A stretch of 64,000 nt of DNA, from positions 5,406,001 to 5,470,000 of the forward strand of contig WPIO01000018.1 in the NCBI GenBank assembly GCA_009760855.2, given 5' to 3'. Positions 1 through 36,100 of this stretch are shown in pieces. The notes below the pieces were generated by a model. That model made no database searches. It was given only the letters and a program-made list of their open reading frames with translations, and was not told where the DNA came from. This stretch comes from Cristatella mucedo (Eukaryota; Bryozoa; Phylactolaemata; Cristatellidae). The translations under genes were made by a program, and so were the position numbers. Within the stretch, counting starts at the first letter, position 1; each line of letters begins with the position of its first letter.

Positions 1-99
1 TACCATAAACCATTGATCATGCTCTGTTTACAGCATAAGTAAAGTGCCATACTGAGTCTAAGTTCTCTGAGGATGCTATACAAATGCATAATTATTATT

Positions 100-215
100 T
101 TTTTATTAGACGTTCTTTGCAGCAAATGTAAAGCGCCTAGAAAGATATCGAGTTCTCTGGGGGGCTTTATCAAGTGTATTATTATTATTATTATTAATAT
201 AGATGTATTTCGACG
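100..215 (+). mobile_element. Solo LINE-A 3' tail
   Basis: TTTGCAGCAAATGTAAAGCG, CCTAGAAAGATATCGAGTTC, GGGCTTTATCAAGTG and an ATT microsatellite. A second, weaker tail-like piece (TAAAGTGCCATACTGAGTCT) precedes it at 30-75. Confidence 0.8.
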
Positions 216-366
216 AATTCTGTGCAGACAACTTCAACTCGGGAGGGGTGTGTGTGATAACCTCCAGTCTCCCAAGTCGTTTATAATGCGATTTCATTAT
301 CGGGAGTAAGGGGGTGGGGGTCGTAGGAAACAGCACACTTACATCGGCAACAGCAGGATCCTATGC

Positions 367-372
367 TTTATT
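367..372 (-). promoter_or_regulatory. Candidate polyadenylation signal of TECR
   Basis: AATAAA on the minus strand about 270 nt after the TECR stop codon. It is the first canonical hexamer I noticed downstream. The position is plausible for a 3' UTR, but nothing else proves use. Confidence 0.4.
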
Positions 373-638
373 TTTTTTAAAGGCCGCAGTATCATCGGCC
401 ACAAAGCAGGCCCACCGAGTTCCTCAATACACCAGGTACTCGCGAAGTTACAACACTTATTAAGTACGACCGTGGCTCACACAAGTATGCGAAGCTGCTG
501 CCTACCAAGCCAGGCAGCCGGGCAGCCTTCGACTGCGCAAGATGTAAAGTAATGCGAGCGCGGGGAAAATGCACGACCCTTCTTGCAAAGAAAGCGGCGA
601 GCACGTGTAATGAATGGACGTCAGCAGCAGCGCGGCCG

Positions 639-3600
639 CTACAGCAGGAATGGCACGATGGCCTTTCTCCCCTTCGGGTAGTCCTTGAATTCTCGCTTGT
701 AGGCAGCGTGCTTTCCCAGCGCCCAGACGGCCATCTGATAGAACCCGGCAGCCGTGAAGACGAGAGCTGTGAAAAAAAAGGAAAAACTCCAGCATTTGTA
801 GCAGGGAGGGAGATGCGCCGAGCCGCAACAACAAGCCGATGGCTTCCAAAAGCTAGGGCGCTCGCACAGCAAGCCGGAAGAGGAGGCGCGTCTTTCGAGG
901 CGATTCAGAGTGAGGCCGCGGCGGCGGCGCTGCCGATAAGCCCTACGAGAGGCGACAGAGGTCCCACGGCCTCGCTCCTCACCTGGTAGACACTGGGTCA
1001 TGACGGAAAAGCTCAACCAGGCGAACGTCTCGTACGTGTAGTTGGCACACGAAACGTATTTGAACAAGTAAGTGAAGGGGTTCGCAGTAGGCCGCGGTAC
1101 GGCCCGCGCTTTGGTACCGGGTGGCCGCAGGTTTCTCAGCGAAAGGTGGATAGAGAAGTTGCCCAATTCGCACACCTGAAAAGGTAGGCACGGACATACA
1201 CATGCACACGTGACGACAACGCCTGCGCACAAGCTGCTGCAGCGCCGGCTTTCCTTGGCCGGATCTCACGCGAGCGTTGCGCCACTCACGATGAAGGCCG
1301 CCAGGGCACCGTAGATCTGTGGCAAACCGAAAGCTGTAACGTCACAAGAGGAGGGCGTGTCAGCATGAGGTAGGAGGGAGGGAGGGAGGGAGGGAGGGGC
1401 CGACAGAACGGGAAGCTCGCTTTACCGAGTTGCCGCTGCGTCGGTGCCGAGGATCGGTGCCGGCTGACCGCTGTGACGAAGCTAGCACGAGTGCAAAGCT
1501 CTACTCGCAGCTGTACTCACATGCCGGTGTATACAAGGGATGGTTCACAAAGTATGCCACCCAGGCAGCAAAACCCCAGTAGTAGCCGGAATTCTGGAAC
1601 GGATGTAGATCGCAGCCAATTAAGCTCGGCAGTCCAAAGCATACCACAGTGCGAGACGCCGAAGCCTCCACAATGTCTCCGACGCACGCGGCAACCAAGC
1701 AAATGCATATCGTTGCACCGCAGCAGCTGCAGTTGGCAAGCTAGCTAACTGCTAGCTGCTGCTAAATTGACGAGACGGGAGAAGAGAAGGAGGTCTTGCC
1801 ACCGTCGCGCATAGCTCGTGTCGAGAGCGATCAGCCGCTAAAGACTCTCTCTCACCTTGAAGAGGTTGAGAATGGGCATTGTGCCATGCGAGAAGCGATG
1901 GACGAATACGGTTTCCAGCAGCCGCTTAGCATAGTGAAACGTCCAGCAAGTTGCGGCGATGCTGCAACAAAGACGTCAGACAGAGGCTGAGGCGTGCTTG
2001 CGCGCTTGCTGCGCACGCTAACCAGCAATGTGCCTGTGCCACACCGGCGATGGCGTTGGGAGGCGGCTTGAACAATCTCGCCTCGTTCCCATTCCTAGAC
2101 AGGACACTCCAAACATGCCTACGCCGGCATGCGCGCCGAAAGGCAGGCACGCATGTTACCTGATTTAACAGCCTCATTTGAATAACAGCAGAAGAGCCTT
2201 AGTGGCAATCACCCCCGCTTGCAGTGGGCAATAAAGGATCGCCCGCTGTGAACAGCGAGCACCTTACCCCACGGCTAAGCCCCCCCCCCCACTGCAAGCA
2301 TAGGCACCATTTGTACAGCTGGCTCTGGGAGCATGCGATCGAACTGTCAATGGGTGCGTCCTGTCAAACATCAAATTCCGCCTTAAGAACCCCACGTACC
2401 AGAGGATGAGAAATAAAAAATCAATAAAATAATAGCCGATGAAATAGCAGCCTCTTATTGTATGGCAGCAGAAAAGCCATAAAGGTATATCATATATCAT
2501 ATTATCAAGCTGCCACAGCGGCCAGTCGCTGGCTGCGTTCTCACTCACTCGCGGACGCTGAGAAGAACAGGCAGGTCTGCTGGTCTGGGGGAAGAGAAAA
2601 GGGAGAAAAATTTACGCGAGCTGTACACCTACTTGACCACGGGCGCCCTGGGCGCGCTCTGAGCTCCATAAATGATTGCCGGTCGAGCGTAGAAGATCGC
2701 GTACACGAACAGCGGTCCTGCGTACTCAGTGAGAAAGACCTGCAAGGCCGCGGGAACCGCGGGTGAAAAGCATTTGAGAAATCCGAAAAAGCCATTTGCT
2801 GGCAATTAGGCAGAGCAACAACGAGTGGTGCTGGCGCACTAGCTGACCGTCGTCCAGCCAATCTGCGGTCCGAGGTCTTTCAAGTAGACCGTGTCGCCAT
2901 CTTTAATTCCCAGCGATGTCAACGAGTCGTCCTCCTTCAGGTCCTTGCCTCCTGGCGATGCGCGAGCAGGCGTGGGAATTAACGACAGCGCAGCAACTGC
3001 AGCTAGCTGGGCGAGCGCACAACTGTCCATCGAGATGACGCGGTGGAAGGGGGCGCCTTAGCCTACCGGCGAGCCCCAGATGCGCATCACATCGAGCTGC
3101 TTCAGAAAACGAGAAAAGAGAGGGAGGAACAGCGAATCCATCCGTCCACCAGCATCGAGCCGGCGATTGGCTGCACGGTGCCGCCGCTCTTGCAGCCGAC
3201 TCGAGTGCCATCTGGGGTGCCATCTAGCGCGCTAGCGCCAATGCTAGGCGGCCACGAGCGAGCGCAGCGCAGGCCGACAGCGAGCTCAGTCAACCACTTA
3301 CTTGACTCCTTCCGGAACTGCGTCCGTCCGGCATGCAGGTGAGGCACTACAAAAATAGCACAAGTGTCACCGAGTCTGCTTCAGCATGAGTAGCTAGAAA
3401 GTAAAATAACTGAGCGTGATAAAAAAAAAGCATAATAACCATAATAGCTAAGGTGAAGGACAAGAGAGGAAGAGCGACATCGTGGGGGGAGGGAGAGGAG
3501 GAGCACTCACTGCTGCACACTCACCCAGTCGGTGCAGAGCGGCCTTGGCATCGGCAACGGTGCTGCTTTTCGATAGCTACAAGGACGAGCGAAAACCGAC

Positions 3601-5764
3601 GCGATGACTTGGCCTGAGAGACCGACCACGTGACTCGTCAGCTATGCAAACTGGGCAGGCCGTGCTGGGCTCGAGCACGTCTACGCCCCGCGGCGCTAGC
3701 AGCACAGTCGAACGCTGCCTCAACATCAGCTGCCAGCGCTAGTCGCGCATAAGCGCGGAGAACAGCGCGCGTGCGAGCGCGGTGCCCAGTGCCGGCGCAC
3801 CTGCACAGATACTACCGGCCAATCACGGCACCCTCGGCCCTCGGGGCGTGGCAGCCAGGGACCGGAAGGGGGAGAACTCGACAAAGCTTTGGCTCGAGTT
3901 TTGCGATCGGTGACATCGGACAGGGCTGACAGCGGCAATCAGGGCTACGCACCTATCAAATAGAGGTGCGAGATAGAAGCGCTACAAACGCGAGCAGCGC
4001 GTGGTGCAATGAATGCGTGCCGGCCGACTTTGCCCCCCTCGAGCAGCAGCGGCAGGCAGCGGCTATTCTATCAACTCTTCCCCTCTCCAAACACCGATTA
4101 GGTACCGACTCATTGCCCAGCAGCGAGCACAGCCAGCACCAGCATCCAGGCCCGCGCTCAGTCGTCGTCGCTCGGCTCACGGCTCCGCATGCAGAATAAC
4201 AGCAACGACAATAAGAATGATAATCGCAGCAAATCTCCAACTAGCAGGCTGAGTGCTGTCGCTGATGAGCCAATCAACGCTAAGCTCCAGATGGACACCG
4301 GAGGAGGGGGAGGAGGAAGATGAGAAGGAGGAAGGGGAGGAGAAGGAGGGGAGGAGGAGATGGGAGAGGAGGAAGATGAGAAGGAGGAGAAGGTGAGGGA
4401 GGAGGAGGAGGAGGAGGAGGAGGGGGAGGAGCAGGAGGACGGGATGAAGTCGAGCAGCAGTGGGCGGCAGCTTCAAGCAGCCAAGGCAGCTTCTACTCGT
4501 GCAGGGGTTCTCAATCTGGGGTGGCGACCCCTTTGGGAGTCGCAAAGGTCGCGTAAGACCATAAGAAAACTCGCATTTCCACATTTTGCACACAATAATT
4601 CTATGGCCGGCAGTCGCAACAACATGAGGGACTGTATTAAAGAATTGTGGCAGTAGGAAGGTTGAGAACCACTGCTCTAGTGTAAGGCACTAACTTTACT
4701 GGGCTTTTCGGGTGGGGGGTCTATCTGGTGGATGTATCTAGCTGACTGATCTGATTTGCTCAACAACTTGCGGGTATCTTTTAGCTTCGACGTCGCCCGC
4801 AACCGTTTCGTTGGAAACAGAGCCGGCTCCAGGAGGCTCCTGATTCACAATAGAACAGCTACCCGAGATTATCAGGAGACTATTTGCCACAGACCAACTG
4901 GTTTATAGAATCATTAAGTCGTAAATACAATTCACTCGTTAGGAGGCTGCAGAAGAAATACAGCTATATACAGTCTCTTCAGATACTTGCGAACGAGCCA
5001 ACTAAACTATTCAAGAAATTCTGCAAGCTCATGCTCAAACTGTGCATGCCATCACCAACCAATCAGTTGACTCATGCTTTCTCGAGTGCTTTGCTTGCTT
5101 AACTTTGTGCACTATTTAGCGTATTTTATTAACCAGGTCTCCTACTAACCAGTGCCCTTCCCCCAGTGTCTTCTTGTGCGATTTTGGATGCTTGTCTACA
5201 CAATGTTGCCTTGATTTGTAGCAATCTGACGTGGTCGTTGCTTCTCTGGCAGCAAGATGTCCAGTGCATGGACTGGGATTTGCTTCCGTAAGGGAGCTAC
5301 ACATAGGAGACTATTTTTGTTATCCTTCCTCAGACCATACGTAAAGTGTATCTCTCTTGACAAATGTTTTATTATTATTATTAATAGTTTAAGTTATTCG
5401 TGTATAGCGGAAGAAGGGCCCAGGCGGTTTCTATTTTCTGCTGAGCAGCAAATTCAGACGGCTGACTTGAAATTTGCTGCTCTAGGGAGACCATGCCTCC
5501 AGTTTCTATGCTCCCAAAGCCCGCAACTCATTACCGGCTGACATCAAGACACCCTCTGACAAGACAGCATTCAAAACAAAGCTAAAAATACACCTACTAC
5601 TCAAGAGCTTTCACTTTTTTTGGCGAATTGCCCTTTATGTGCTTCATCGTGCTGATATTTTGCATGTTTAAATTACTGCAGACCCACAATGTGTGCCACG
5701 GCTTGGCTTCTCCATACCTAGCTGAACAGCTGCACCAGTTTCAGCCTCCTCGTGCCTTATATAT

Positions 5765-5846
<82 letters not shown>

Positions 5847-5926
5847 CATTTGTATAGCGCCCCAAGAGAACTAAATCTCTATTCAGGTGCTTCACATATG
5901 CCTCAGGGCTCGAGCCCACGACCTCA

Positions 5927-5991
<65 letters not shown>

Positions 5992-7473
5992 GGCTGGAAC
6001 TCACTTCCACAATTCCTATGCAATGGCAACTACTCTCCAGCTGCCGACTATGGCACATCGACCTGAGCTGCTACTGCCATGCTATTCACTACCTCAACTG
6101 TTCTCCTAACTCTGCTATGCTTCTCACTTTCTCTCTGTTGCGCGAGATGAAGTCTGTTGGCTACCGAATGCGTACCGAAAGCCACTTAGGCTGTGAGTGC
6201 GCTATAAAAAACTCCTGGGTAACACCCACATAGTCTTTGTGGAGTTAAGGACGGAGATACATTACTTTACATGCTATCACTAACCAATAGCTTTTCAATT
6301 TTTTTCTCCAAATTTTCCTATAGTTATTATCATTACTAAGCAAAGGTTAGCTTATTTAACAGCCTCGTTGATACGAATATGGTAGAATCATAGTAGAAGC
6401 AAAACATGGTGGCTATCAATATGCCTTCAACAGACAGTAGACGATTGATGGCCTGCTGCACGACTCGAACCTACCCACGACCTGGGTCGTGAAGTACAAG
6501 CACCTTGATGTCAGAACATTATTAAGAAAGGAGATCAGCCTTTTGCTTATAGGCAAAATCGGGGAAATCGAAGCACAATCGAGCTGAATTTGCCTGAAGA
6601 AAAAGGGGCAACTCGTCTCATAAGGCAGAGCTTGTCTCTTCCGCACTGACCAACCGGAAAAACACGCACGGCGCTGCTTCGCGAAGGGGAGCGAAACGCA
6701 GCAGCTCTAAAATTGATCGGGCGTTACTCAAAATCTCTGCTGGAGCCATCCGTTCGAACCTAGTTGTAGTGGAACCGAGTTCGACGCCAAAATCTACACC
6801 GCAACTCGTAACCGTACACCGAAAGCTAGAGCGGGTGCATTAAGCCCTGTTGAAAAACGACCGGCAGAGCGGCGCACCGGCCTGGTGCTCGACCGTCGGA
6901 AAGAAAGAGCCGAAACCTAGCGCTACTGGATGCAATCGAGGCTGACGGGGTGTGTGACTCACGTGCAATCTCGCGATGGCCTTGCCGCTCTTCGAGCACA
7001 CGACCGACACCTGCAATGAACGTAAGACCGACACTTGCACCGGCCTAGACAGACACGCGGAACACGACCGGGTACTCAGCGACAGCTCCCACGAAACGCA
7101 GCACGTAATAGACGGCTGCCTAAGCGAGTGAACGCTGGCTGCAGGTGAAAGGCTAGCCGACGAAACGTGGTCTAGCACCAATCGCAGAGCGATACGGACA
7201 GAGCAAGTGGAAAAAGAGCCTATACGCACGGCGTCGGGGCCGAACGTCGGACCTTGTATTATTCAGTAGGAGGGGCAGATGCCGGCATCAAAAAGACGAG
7301 AGTTCCCGGCGTGAGAGAATTAAACGCTGCTCAAATACGCAAAGCGGTGATCAAATTAAATAAACAAACGCTGGATTTATCCAGCTAGTCACGGTTACTA
7401 ATTCCCTTGTAGAACAAACAAGAGTTGGCTACCGGCTTCGGGTAAAAATAACGAACCATACCTCCATATTCAT
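639..7473 (-). CDS. TECR: Trans-2,3-enoyl-CoA reductase (very-long-chain fatty acid elongation), 11 coding exons
   Basis: Exons in transcript order: 7473-7462, 7010-6963, 3576-3525, 3346-3302, 2951-2848, 2739-2633, 1961-1856, 1593-1521, 1333-1290, 1175-983, 766-639 (stop TAG 641-639). Every border is AG/GT and every phase joins, giving 912 nt and 303 residues (human protein is about 308). The enzyme does the last, NADPH-dependent step of the ER fatty acid elongation cycle. Visible hallmarks: ubiquitin-like N-terminus ([11 protein letters not shown], residues 27-37), then [60 protein letters not shown], and [10 protein letters not shown] from residue 198. SCANYTYE at 239-246 places Tyr243 where the human catalytic Tyr248 lies (recalled). 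The C-terminus ends VPFLL. Multi-pass membrane segments are evident. The weakest piece is the first exon, only four codons (MNME), chosen because it matches the human exon-1 layout and is followed by GTATGG. Confidence 0.95.
1373..1399. repeat. (GGGA)n microsatellite in TECR intron 8
   Basis: Six to seven GGGA units between TECR exons 8 and 9. Confidence 0.9.
2157..2280 (-). mobile_element. SINE-2 copy in TECR intron 6
   Basis: GATTTAACAGCCTCATTTGA, AGAAGAGCCTTAGTGGC, GGCAATAAAGGATCGCCC and GAGCACCTTACC: the family tail and body in inverse orientation, followed by a damaged head. Confidence 0.7.
4290..4440. repeat. Purine-rich GGA/GAA tract in TECR intron 2
   Basis: Imperfect GGA, GAGGA and GATGAG repeats over about 150 nt. 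The Glu-rich and Leu-rich open frames across it are artefacts. The rest of TECR intron 2 (3577-6962) holds LINE-B and SINE pieces and no other recognisable gene. Confidence 0.9.
5760..5842. repeat. (TA)n microsatellite, left arm
   Basis: About 38 TA units with a TATACATACA start, abutting SINE-1 sequence at 5843. Confidence 0.95.
5843..5931 (-). mobile_element. Partial SINE-1 between two TA tracts
   Basis: TTCATTTGTATAGCGCCCCA, ATCTCTATTCAGGTGCTTCA and GGGCTCGAGCCCACGACCTC: the inverse SINE-1 tail and B-box region; the A-box half is missing. Confidence 0.75.
5932..5986. repeat. (TA)n microsatellite, right arm
   Basis: About 26 TA units, directly followed by resumed LINE-B sequence. Confidence 0.95.
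6352..6500 (-). mobile_element. Degraded SINE-2 copy in TECR intron 2
   Basis: TTATTTAACAGCCTCGTTGA at the tail and GCACGACTCGAACC with GGGTCGTGAAG at the head match the family. The middle is diverged or replaced. Confidence 0.55.
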
Positions 7474-8047
7474 TTCTGCGGGATAGCCGGAAGCTTAACT
7501 GGTGCCCCCCATCCTGGGTTGTCAACATAAAAAAGAATTCACAGAAAGCTTTCACCCATGAATATATTATTAAATTTAATTTAGGCCAACACAATTGTGA
7601 TAATCCCCTCTTCTGTGCGCGCAACGGCCCGGGACAGTCAAGCCATCATCTGGCGGCTACCAACATGGCATTCAAGCCGGACGCGTGGGGCATCCTGCGG
7701 AGTTCTCCGTTGCTGCGTGTCTCTAGCGAGCTCGCCTGTTGCTCTCGGTCGGCCGCGTTTGCTTCGGATCATTAACAGTTTGCGGCATTAGATAGCTCTC
7801 CAGCGCCACTCCCGCGCGCGGCCCTGCGGTCTGTCGCCGCCGGCCAATCCCCCAGGTGAGAATTCACCACCCGTTCGTCCCTCTCCACGCTTGCGCCTCC
7901 GTGCGCTCATCCAGCTTGTGCGGGCCTGCTCCGGCTTGGGCGCACTCAATTAGCAGGCTCGCGAGTTAGCAGCGCTAGGGGCGGAGCTTAGGATCTCGCA
8001 GCTGGTGTGTGCACTCTGCCGACTTTGGCCGTGCTTCCTTACAGCAG
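7474..8047. promoter_or_regulatory. Shared 574-bp intergenic/5' region between divergent TECR and HELQ
   Basis: The TECR start codon (7473, minus) and the chosen HELQ start codon (8048, plus) face away from this interval. The half from about 7600 to 7990 is GC- and CpG-rich relative to the AT-rich 7300-7600 stretch. It contains CCAAT at 7844-7848 and a GC-box-like GGGCGG at 7978-7983; no TATA box is apparent. The arrangement suggests a bidirectional CpG-type promoter. That is inferred from position and composition only. Confidence 0.5.
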
Positions 8048-32411
<24,364 letters not shown>

Positions 32412-33097
32412 CTAGTGTCAGTCATAGTGTCAGTCATAGCGGCGGCCCGACTCAGCCCAGCGACGTGCCTGCGACAGACTCGTGCGAACGCTGGTGATGC
32501 CTTGTGCAATCAGAGTCGAGCATATCGGATGCTGTGCTTGTCTCAGCTGCTGCCTTAGCTGCTGCTGCTGACGACAGCCATGCGTGCTCTTCGAAGCCGC
32601 TCAGCCTGCCGCTGGCCATGGCATTACGATGGCAGCCTGCCACTCTAATCTAGTCAACTGCTCTGTACATTTTTTTAAGATTGCTGTTTTCTGTTATGGT
32701 TGTGGTACTACAAGTCCAACAGCTATTCGATGCAACGATCGTTGCAAGTAAAGAGTCTTTGCTAAGATTGTGCTCCTGTAGCATCCTGCACGTCATGCTG
32801 CTGACTTGGTGTTCTCGCAGACAGACTATGCTGAGATGCAGCTGAGATGCAGTGGTCAGTCGGTGACTTGGAGCGTCTTTTTAAACATGGCAGCCGGGCA
32901 GTGGTGTAAGTCTAAACTGCAGCCGGGATATGGTATAAGTCTTAAGAGGGAGGAAGTGCCTGGACGGCTGGCCAGCAGCTGCTGTTGTTGGAGGCGCTGC
33001 TTTAGTATATGGACACACTGGCCATAGACAAGCATGTGCTCTTATGCACCATGCATTTACCTGCCCCGGCAAGACCTTTTTTTTTAGGGGAATGGCA

Positions 33098-33268
33098 CCT
33101 GAGACCAGCCGTGATGGCGCACTAGGTAAGGCGTTTGCTTTACACGACCTCGGTCGTGGGTTCGAATCCTACGGTGGGCTATTCTTTATCGCCACTGCAA
33201 GCTGTGGTGATAGCCGTAAAGGCTCTTTTTACGAAATACAGAAGAGGCTGTTAAATAAGCTTGAATTA
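33098..33268 (+). mobile_element. SINE-2 copy, best-preserved head
   Basis: The A-box TGGCGCACTAGG (33115-33126) and a perfect B-box GGTTCGAATCC (33159-33169) give a tRNA-like head. The body (CTTTATCGCCACTGCAAGC) and tail (GTGATAGCCGTAAAGGCTC, AGAGGCTGTTAAATAAGC) follow. It is a SINE head and not a functional tRNA gene, since the folded stems are imperfect. Confidence 0.8.
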
Positions 33269-33607
33269 TTATTACTTGTAAAGATGCTACAGTGAGATAA
33301 GAGTGAACTAACAAAATCTGCCAGACCGCTTGATTGCGATACAACTTGAACCCTAAATCTGCCGAACGTCACTCATCTGCTAAGCTATAGACCGTAAACA
33401 ATAAACCTATCATTACCTCTTATCTGCAAAGCCATAAATAAAAACCGTGACCTATAGACTTTGTCGTAAACATGCTAAACCGCTAATCAGCGATGAAAAT
33501 CTAAATGCCAAACTGCCCCAACAGCTGTCATTCGTCTCACAATACTTCTTGGCCATAAGTTACGCTCCTTCGACGGCAAGCGATCCAGCTAATGGAGACC
33601 ACCAACA

Positions 33608-34150
33608 AATATTAATAATAATGCACTTGATGAAGCGGCCTTAGAGAACTCAAATCTCTCTCTAGGCGCTTTGCATTTGCTGCAAAGGGGAAAAGCAATT
33701 GAATGGTGAGTAATATCATGCTTGATAAGCAAACAAAATGAATAACTTGGTTAGGAGTGACATGCACAGGGTCAGCACGCATAAGCACATAAAGGACGAA
33801 TCACAGGGACCGACTAAATGCTGTCCTAAATAGGTGTTTTAAGTTCTTTTTAAATGTGGTCAGGTCAGGGATGTTCTGACGCAGGTAGGGAGGGAATTCC
33901 AAGCTTTGGGAGCATACGAACTAATTGCGCGGTCTTCAAAGGATTTGAGGTTTGTACGAGGTAGTGGTAGACTGTTGGATTCCGAAAAGCGGGTGGTACT
34001 ATGCTTGACCTGATGGGGGAGTAGATCTGAGAGATAAGCTGGAGCCAAAGAATGAAGGGACCTAAAAGTGAGCGACAAAACCTTGAAGTCAATCCGTTGC
34101 TTGACTGGTAGCCAGTGCAGGTCGGCGAGAAGTGGTGTGATGTGGCAACT
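33608..34150 (-). mobile_element. LINE-A 3' fragment, 5' truncated
   Basis: From the inverse hairpin tail (33612-33690) through the 3' UTR into the reverse transcriptase C-terminal coding region (HITPLLADLHWLPVKQRIDF, LAPAYLSDLLPHQVKHSTTR). The 5' break is near 34150 in the SCHITPLL codons. Confidence 0.85.
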
Positions 34151-35920
34151 AATAACCCAAAAATTGGGTGACTGAAGAGGCACCGTGCATAAGTTAAATT
34201 CAGCCACTTCTAAATAAGGTGGTTCTAAATGCTCACTGGAGGAACACCACCTGACCCATCCCACTGGTATGGGTCAGTAATCCTAAATTAAAAGCAGGTA
34301 TAACAATTATAATACGAATAGTAAATAGCCTGTATAGCACCCTAAAGTCTGGTCTGGGTGGCAATTTTTGCTTCCTGCTTACGCGTCTTTTTAATATAAC
34401 TCATTTGAATTGAGTTGGGTGATTCGCTTTACAAATGAATTGTATTAATAGTCTTAATTGGGTCTTCAGGTTTGTAGGAGGTTTAGATGGCAGTCTTAGT
34501 CCAAGCCTTGCTTCCTAGTTGCTCCGCCCACTGAGAGTTCGTGGGATCGTGCAATAATGTTTTTCTATGGCCAGGCTTTGCTAATTCAATTTCCGGTAGA
34601 ATAAAACCTGTCCGCTATAGCCATTACCGCTCGCCTGCTCAAAATCTGGTTCTTAAACTCAAAGCTCAGAGTGTCGCATAAACAGGGACTCACGGAACGC
34701 ATCGGTGAGTTCACCGGTCAAGCCTCGCTCCCTCAATTTCTTTCAAATCAACGCAGTAGGCATGACCTAAACGACGTCTACGATTGTCGTCTAGCTAAGT
34801 CTTGGCTGAAAAAGTAGAACCGGGTTTGGCTGCTGAGTCTTCGCCAAGTCTTCCCTAAGTCTGGACCACCCCACCGTATTGGTGACGTATATACCAGAGA
34901 CCGGAGTGAGTAGGAAGCAAGACTCGCCGTCTAAGCCAGGCTTTAGGGAACCTGATCTCTTTCTAGGCACTCAAATTTTTTCTTGCAGTCAGATGTCAAA
35001 TACCTGGGTAGAGATTAAGTTATATTACGGCAATGTAAAAAACCTATTGTGCCATATCGGCAGTAAGAAAGCGTGTCAATTGGTTGGTGATAACATGTAC
35101 AAGCTCTGTAGTTTGTTCGCACAGCAGAGAGCCAGCCGGTGCCCAACATCGACAGTTTATTACCACGCACGGAGCCGAAGAGCGCACGGCTCCCTTCGGC
35201 CCCTACTCTCCCTCGATTCCCCGGCTGTCCCTTGGCCGACCCCGATGGTGAATCCACCATCTGTTCACCAGCGGGTTATCGGCCTGTGTCAACGCCTCAT
35301 TAGAAGCTGACCACAGCTGTGCCCAGGCCCCTCTAGAGGATGCTCTCACCAGCTGTTGAGGAAAGGAGCAGTACCAGCCCGCATGCAATCGAACTACAAG
35401 CTCGGCATGCACGATCACTCAAGGGAGTTCACTTGAGGAACAGATGGGTGTTAAGCTTCTTTTAAAGTGTCGTCAGTTTTCTAGTATGGATCGGTTGAGC
35501 TTACGAAATTCGGCACATCATTGATCAATTAGTTAAGTCATCGCAATAAATCTTAAATCAATAGTCCGGTACGCTGAAGGGACAGTTGATGGAACACCGA
35601 ATAGAAACTAGATCTGAATAATATACCCCTATAATAAGCTCGGTTTTCTAGTCCTTAAGTAAGTTAGTCTGTTGTCCGTCACTGATGCCAAGTTTCCGAA
35701 GAGGCCCTGGTGTGACATTTATAGTAGTACTGTGACGTTACAGCATTGATGATTTCAAAAAATATAGAAAATAATTTGCATATGTAGCTGCAACACGCAC
35801 TCTCACTCCCGAAATTGAACACTAAATGCTAAAAATTCTCTGGGCTATGAACTTAACATGCTTAAAGAATGTCCATGACATTCCAGCAGTTTTGGCTCTC
35901 CTTTCGCTGCCACCAAAAGT
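34150..35920. other. Intergenic, no gene recognised
   Basis: About 1.8 kb with only short frames. A LINE-tail-like scrap (CCTGGGTAGAGATTAAGTTA) lies near 35003, and a similar one near 34930. Nothing else is supportable. Confidence 0.45.
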
Positions 35921-35924
35921 GAGG

Positions 35925-36100
35925 GCGACAGCCGGTGAGCCGCGATGGCACACTAGATTGGGTAGTTGCTTTTCACGACCGCAGTCACGAGGTCGTGGGT
36001 TTGAATCCTGTGGTGGGCGATCCTTTGTTGCCACTGCGTGTGGTGATGGCCGTAAAAGGCTCTTCTGTTGCTGTACAAAAAACGGTTAAATCAGCTCTAT
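35925..36100 (+). mobile_element. SINE-2 copy
   Basis: GAGCCGCGATGGCACACTAG (head), GAGGTCGTGGGTTTGAATCC (B-box with one change), GGGCGATCCTTTGTTGCCAC (body) and GATGGCCGTAAAAGGCTCTT (tail). Confidence 0.8.

Larger units (their letters stand above)
5690..6270 (+). mobile_element. LINE-B 3' fragment interrupted by TA microsatellites and a SINE-1 piece
   Basis: The left part (5695-5758) matches the LINE-B CACGGCTTGGCTCCT and GCACCAGTTTCAGCCTCCTC region. The right part (5990-6265) resumes at CTGGAACTCACTTCC and runs to GGAGATACATTAC. The roughly 110 nt that should connect them are replaced by TA runs flanking a partial SINE-1. Confidence 0.75.

Noticed and set aside
1290-1316. A 27-nt micro-exon of TECR
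   Set aside because: The phase did not fit. The acceptor at 1334 (GTTACAG) gives a 44-nt exon that restores phase and matches the homologous length.
3102-3347. 81-codon minus-strand frame as a gene
   Set aside because: Only its first part is real; it is TECR exon 4 (3346-3302) reading into an intron.
33098-33175. Functional tRNA gene
   Set aside because: A and B boxes are present, but the stems are imperfect and the sequence continues into a repeated SINE body with sister copies.
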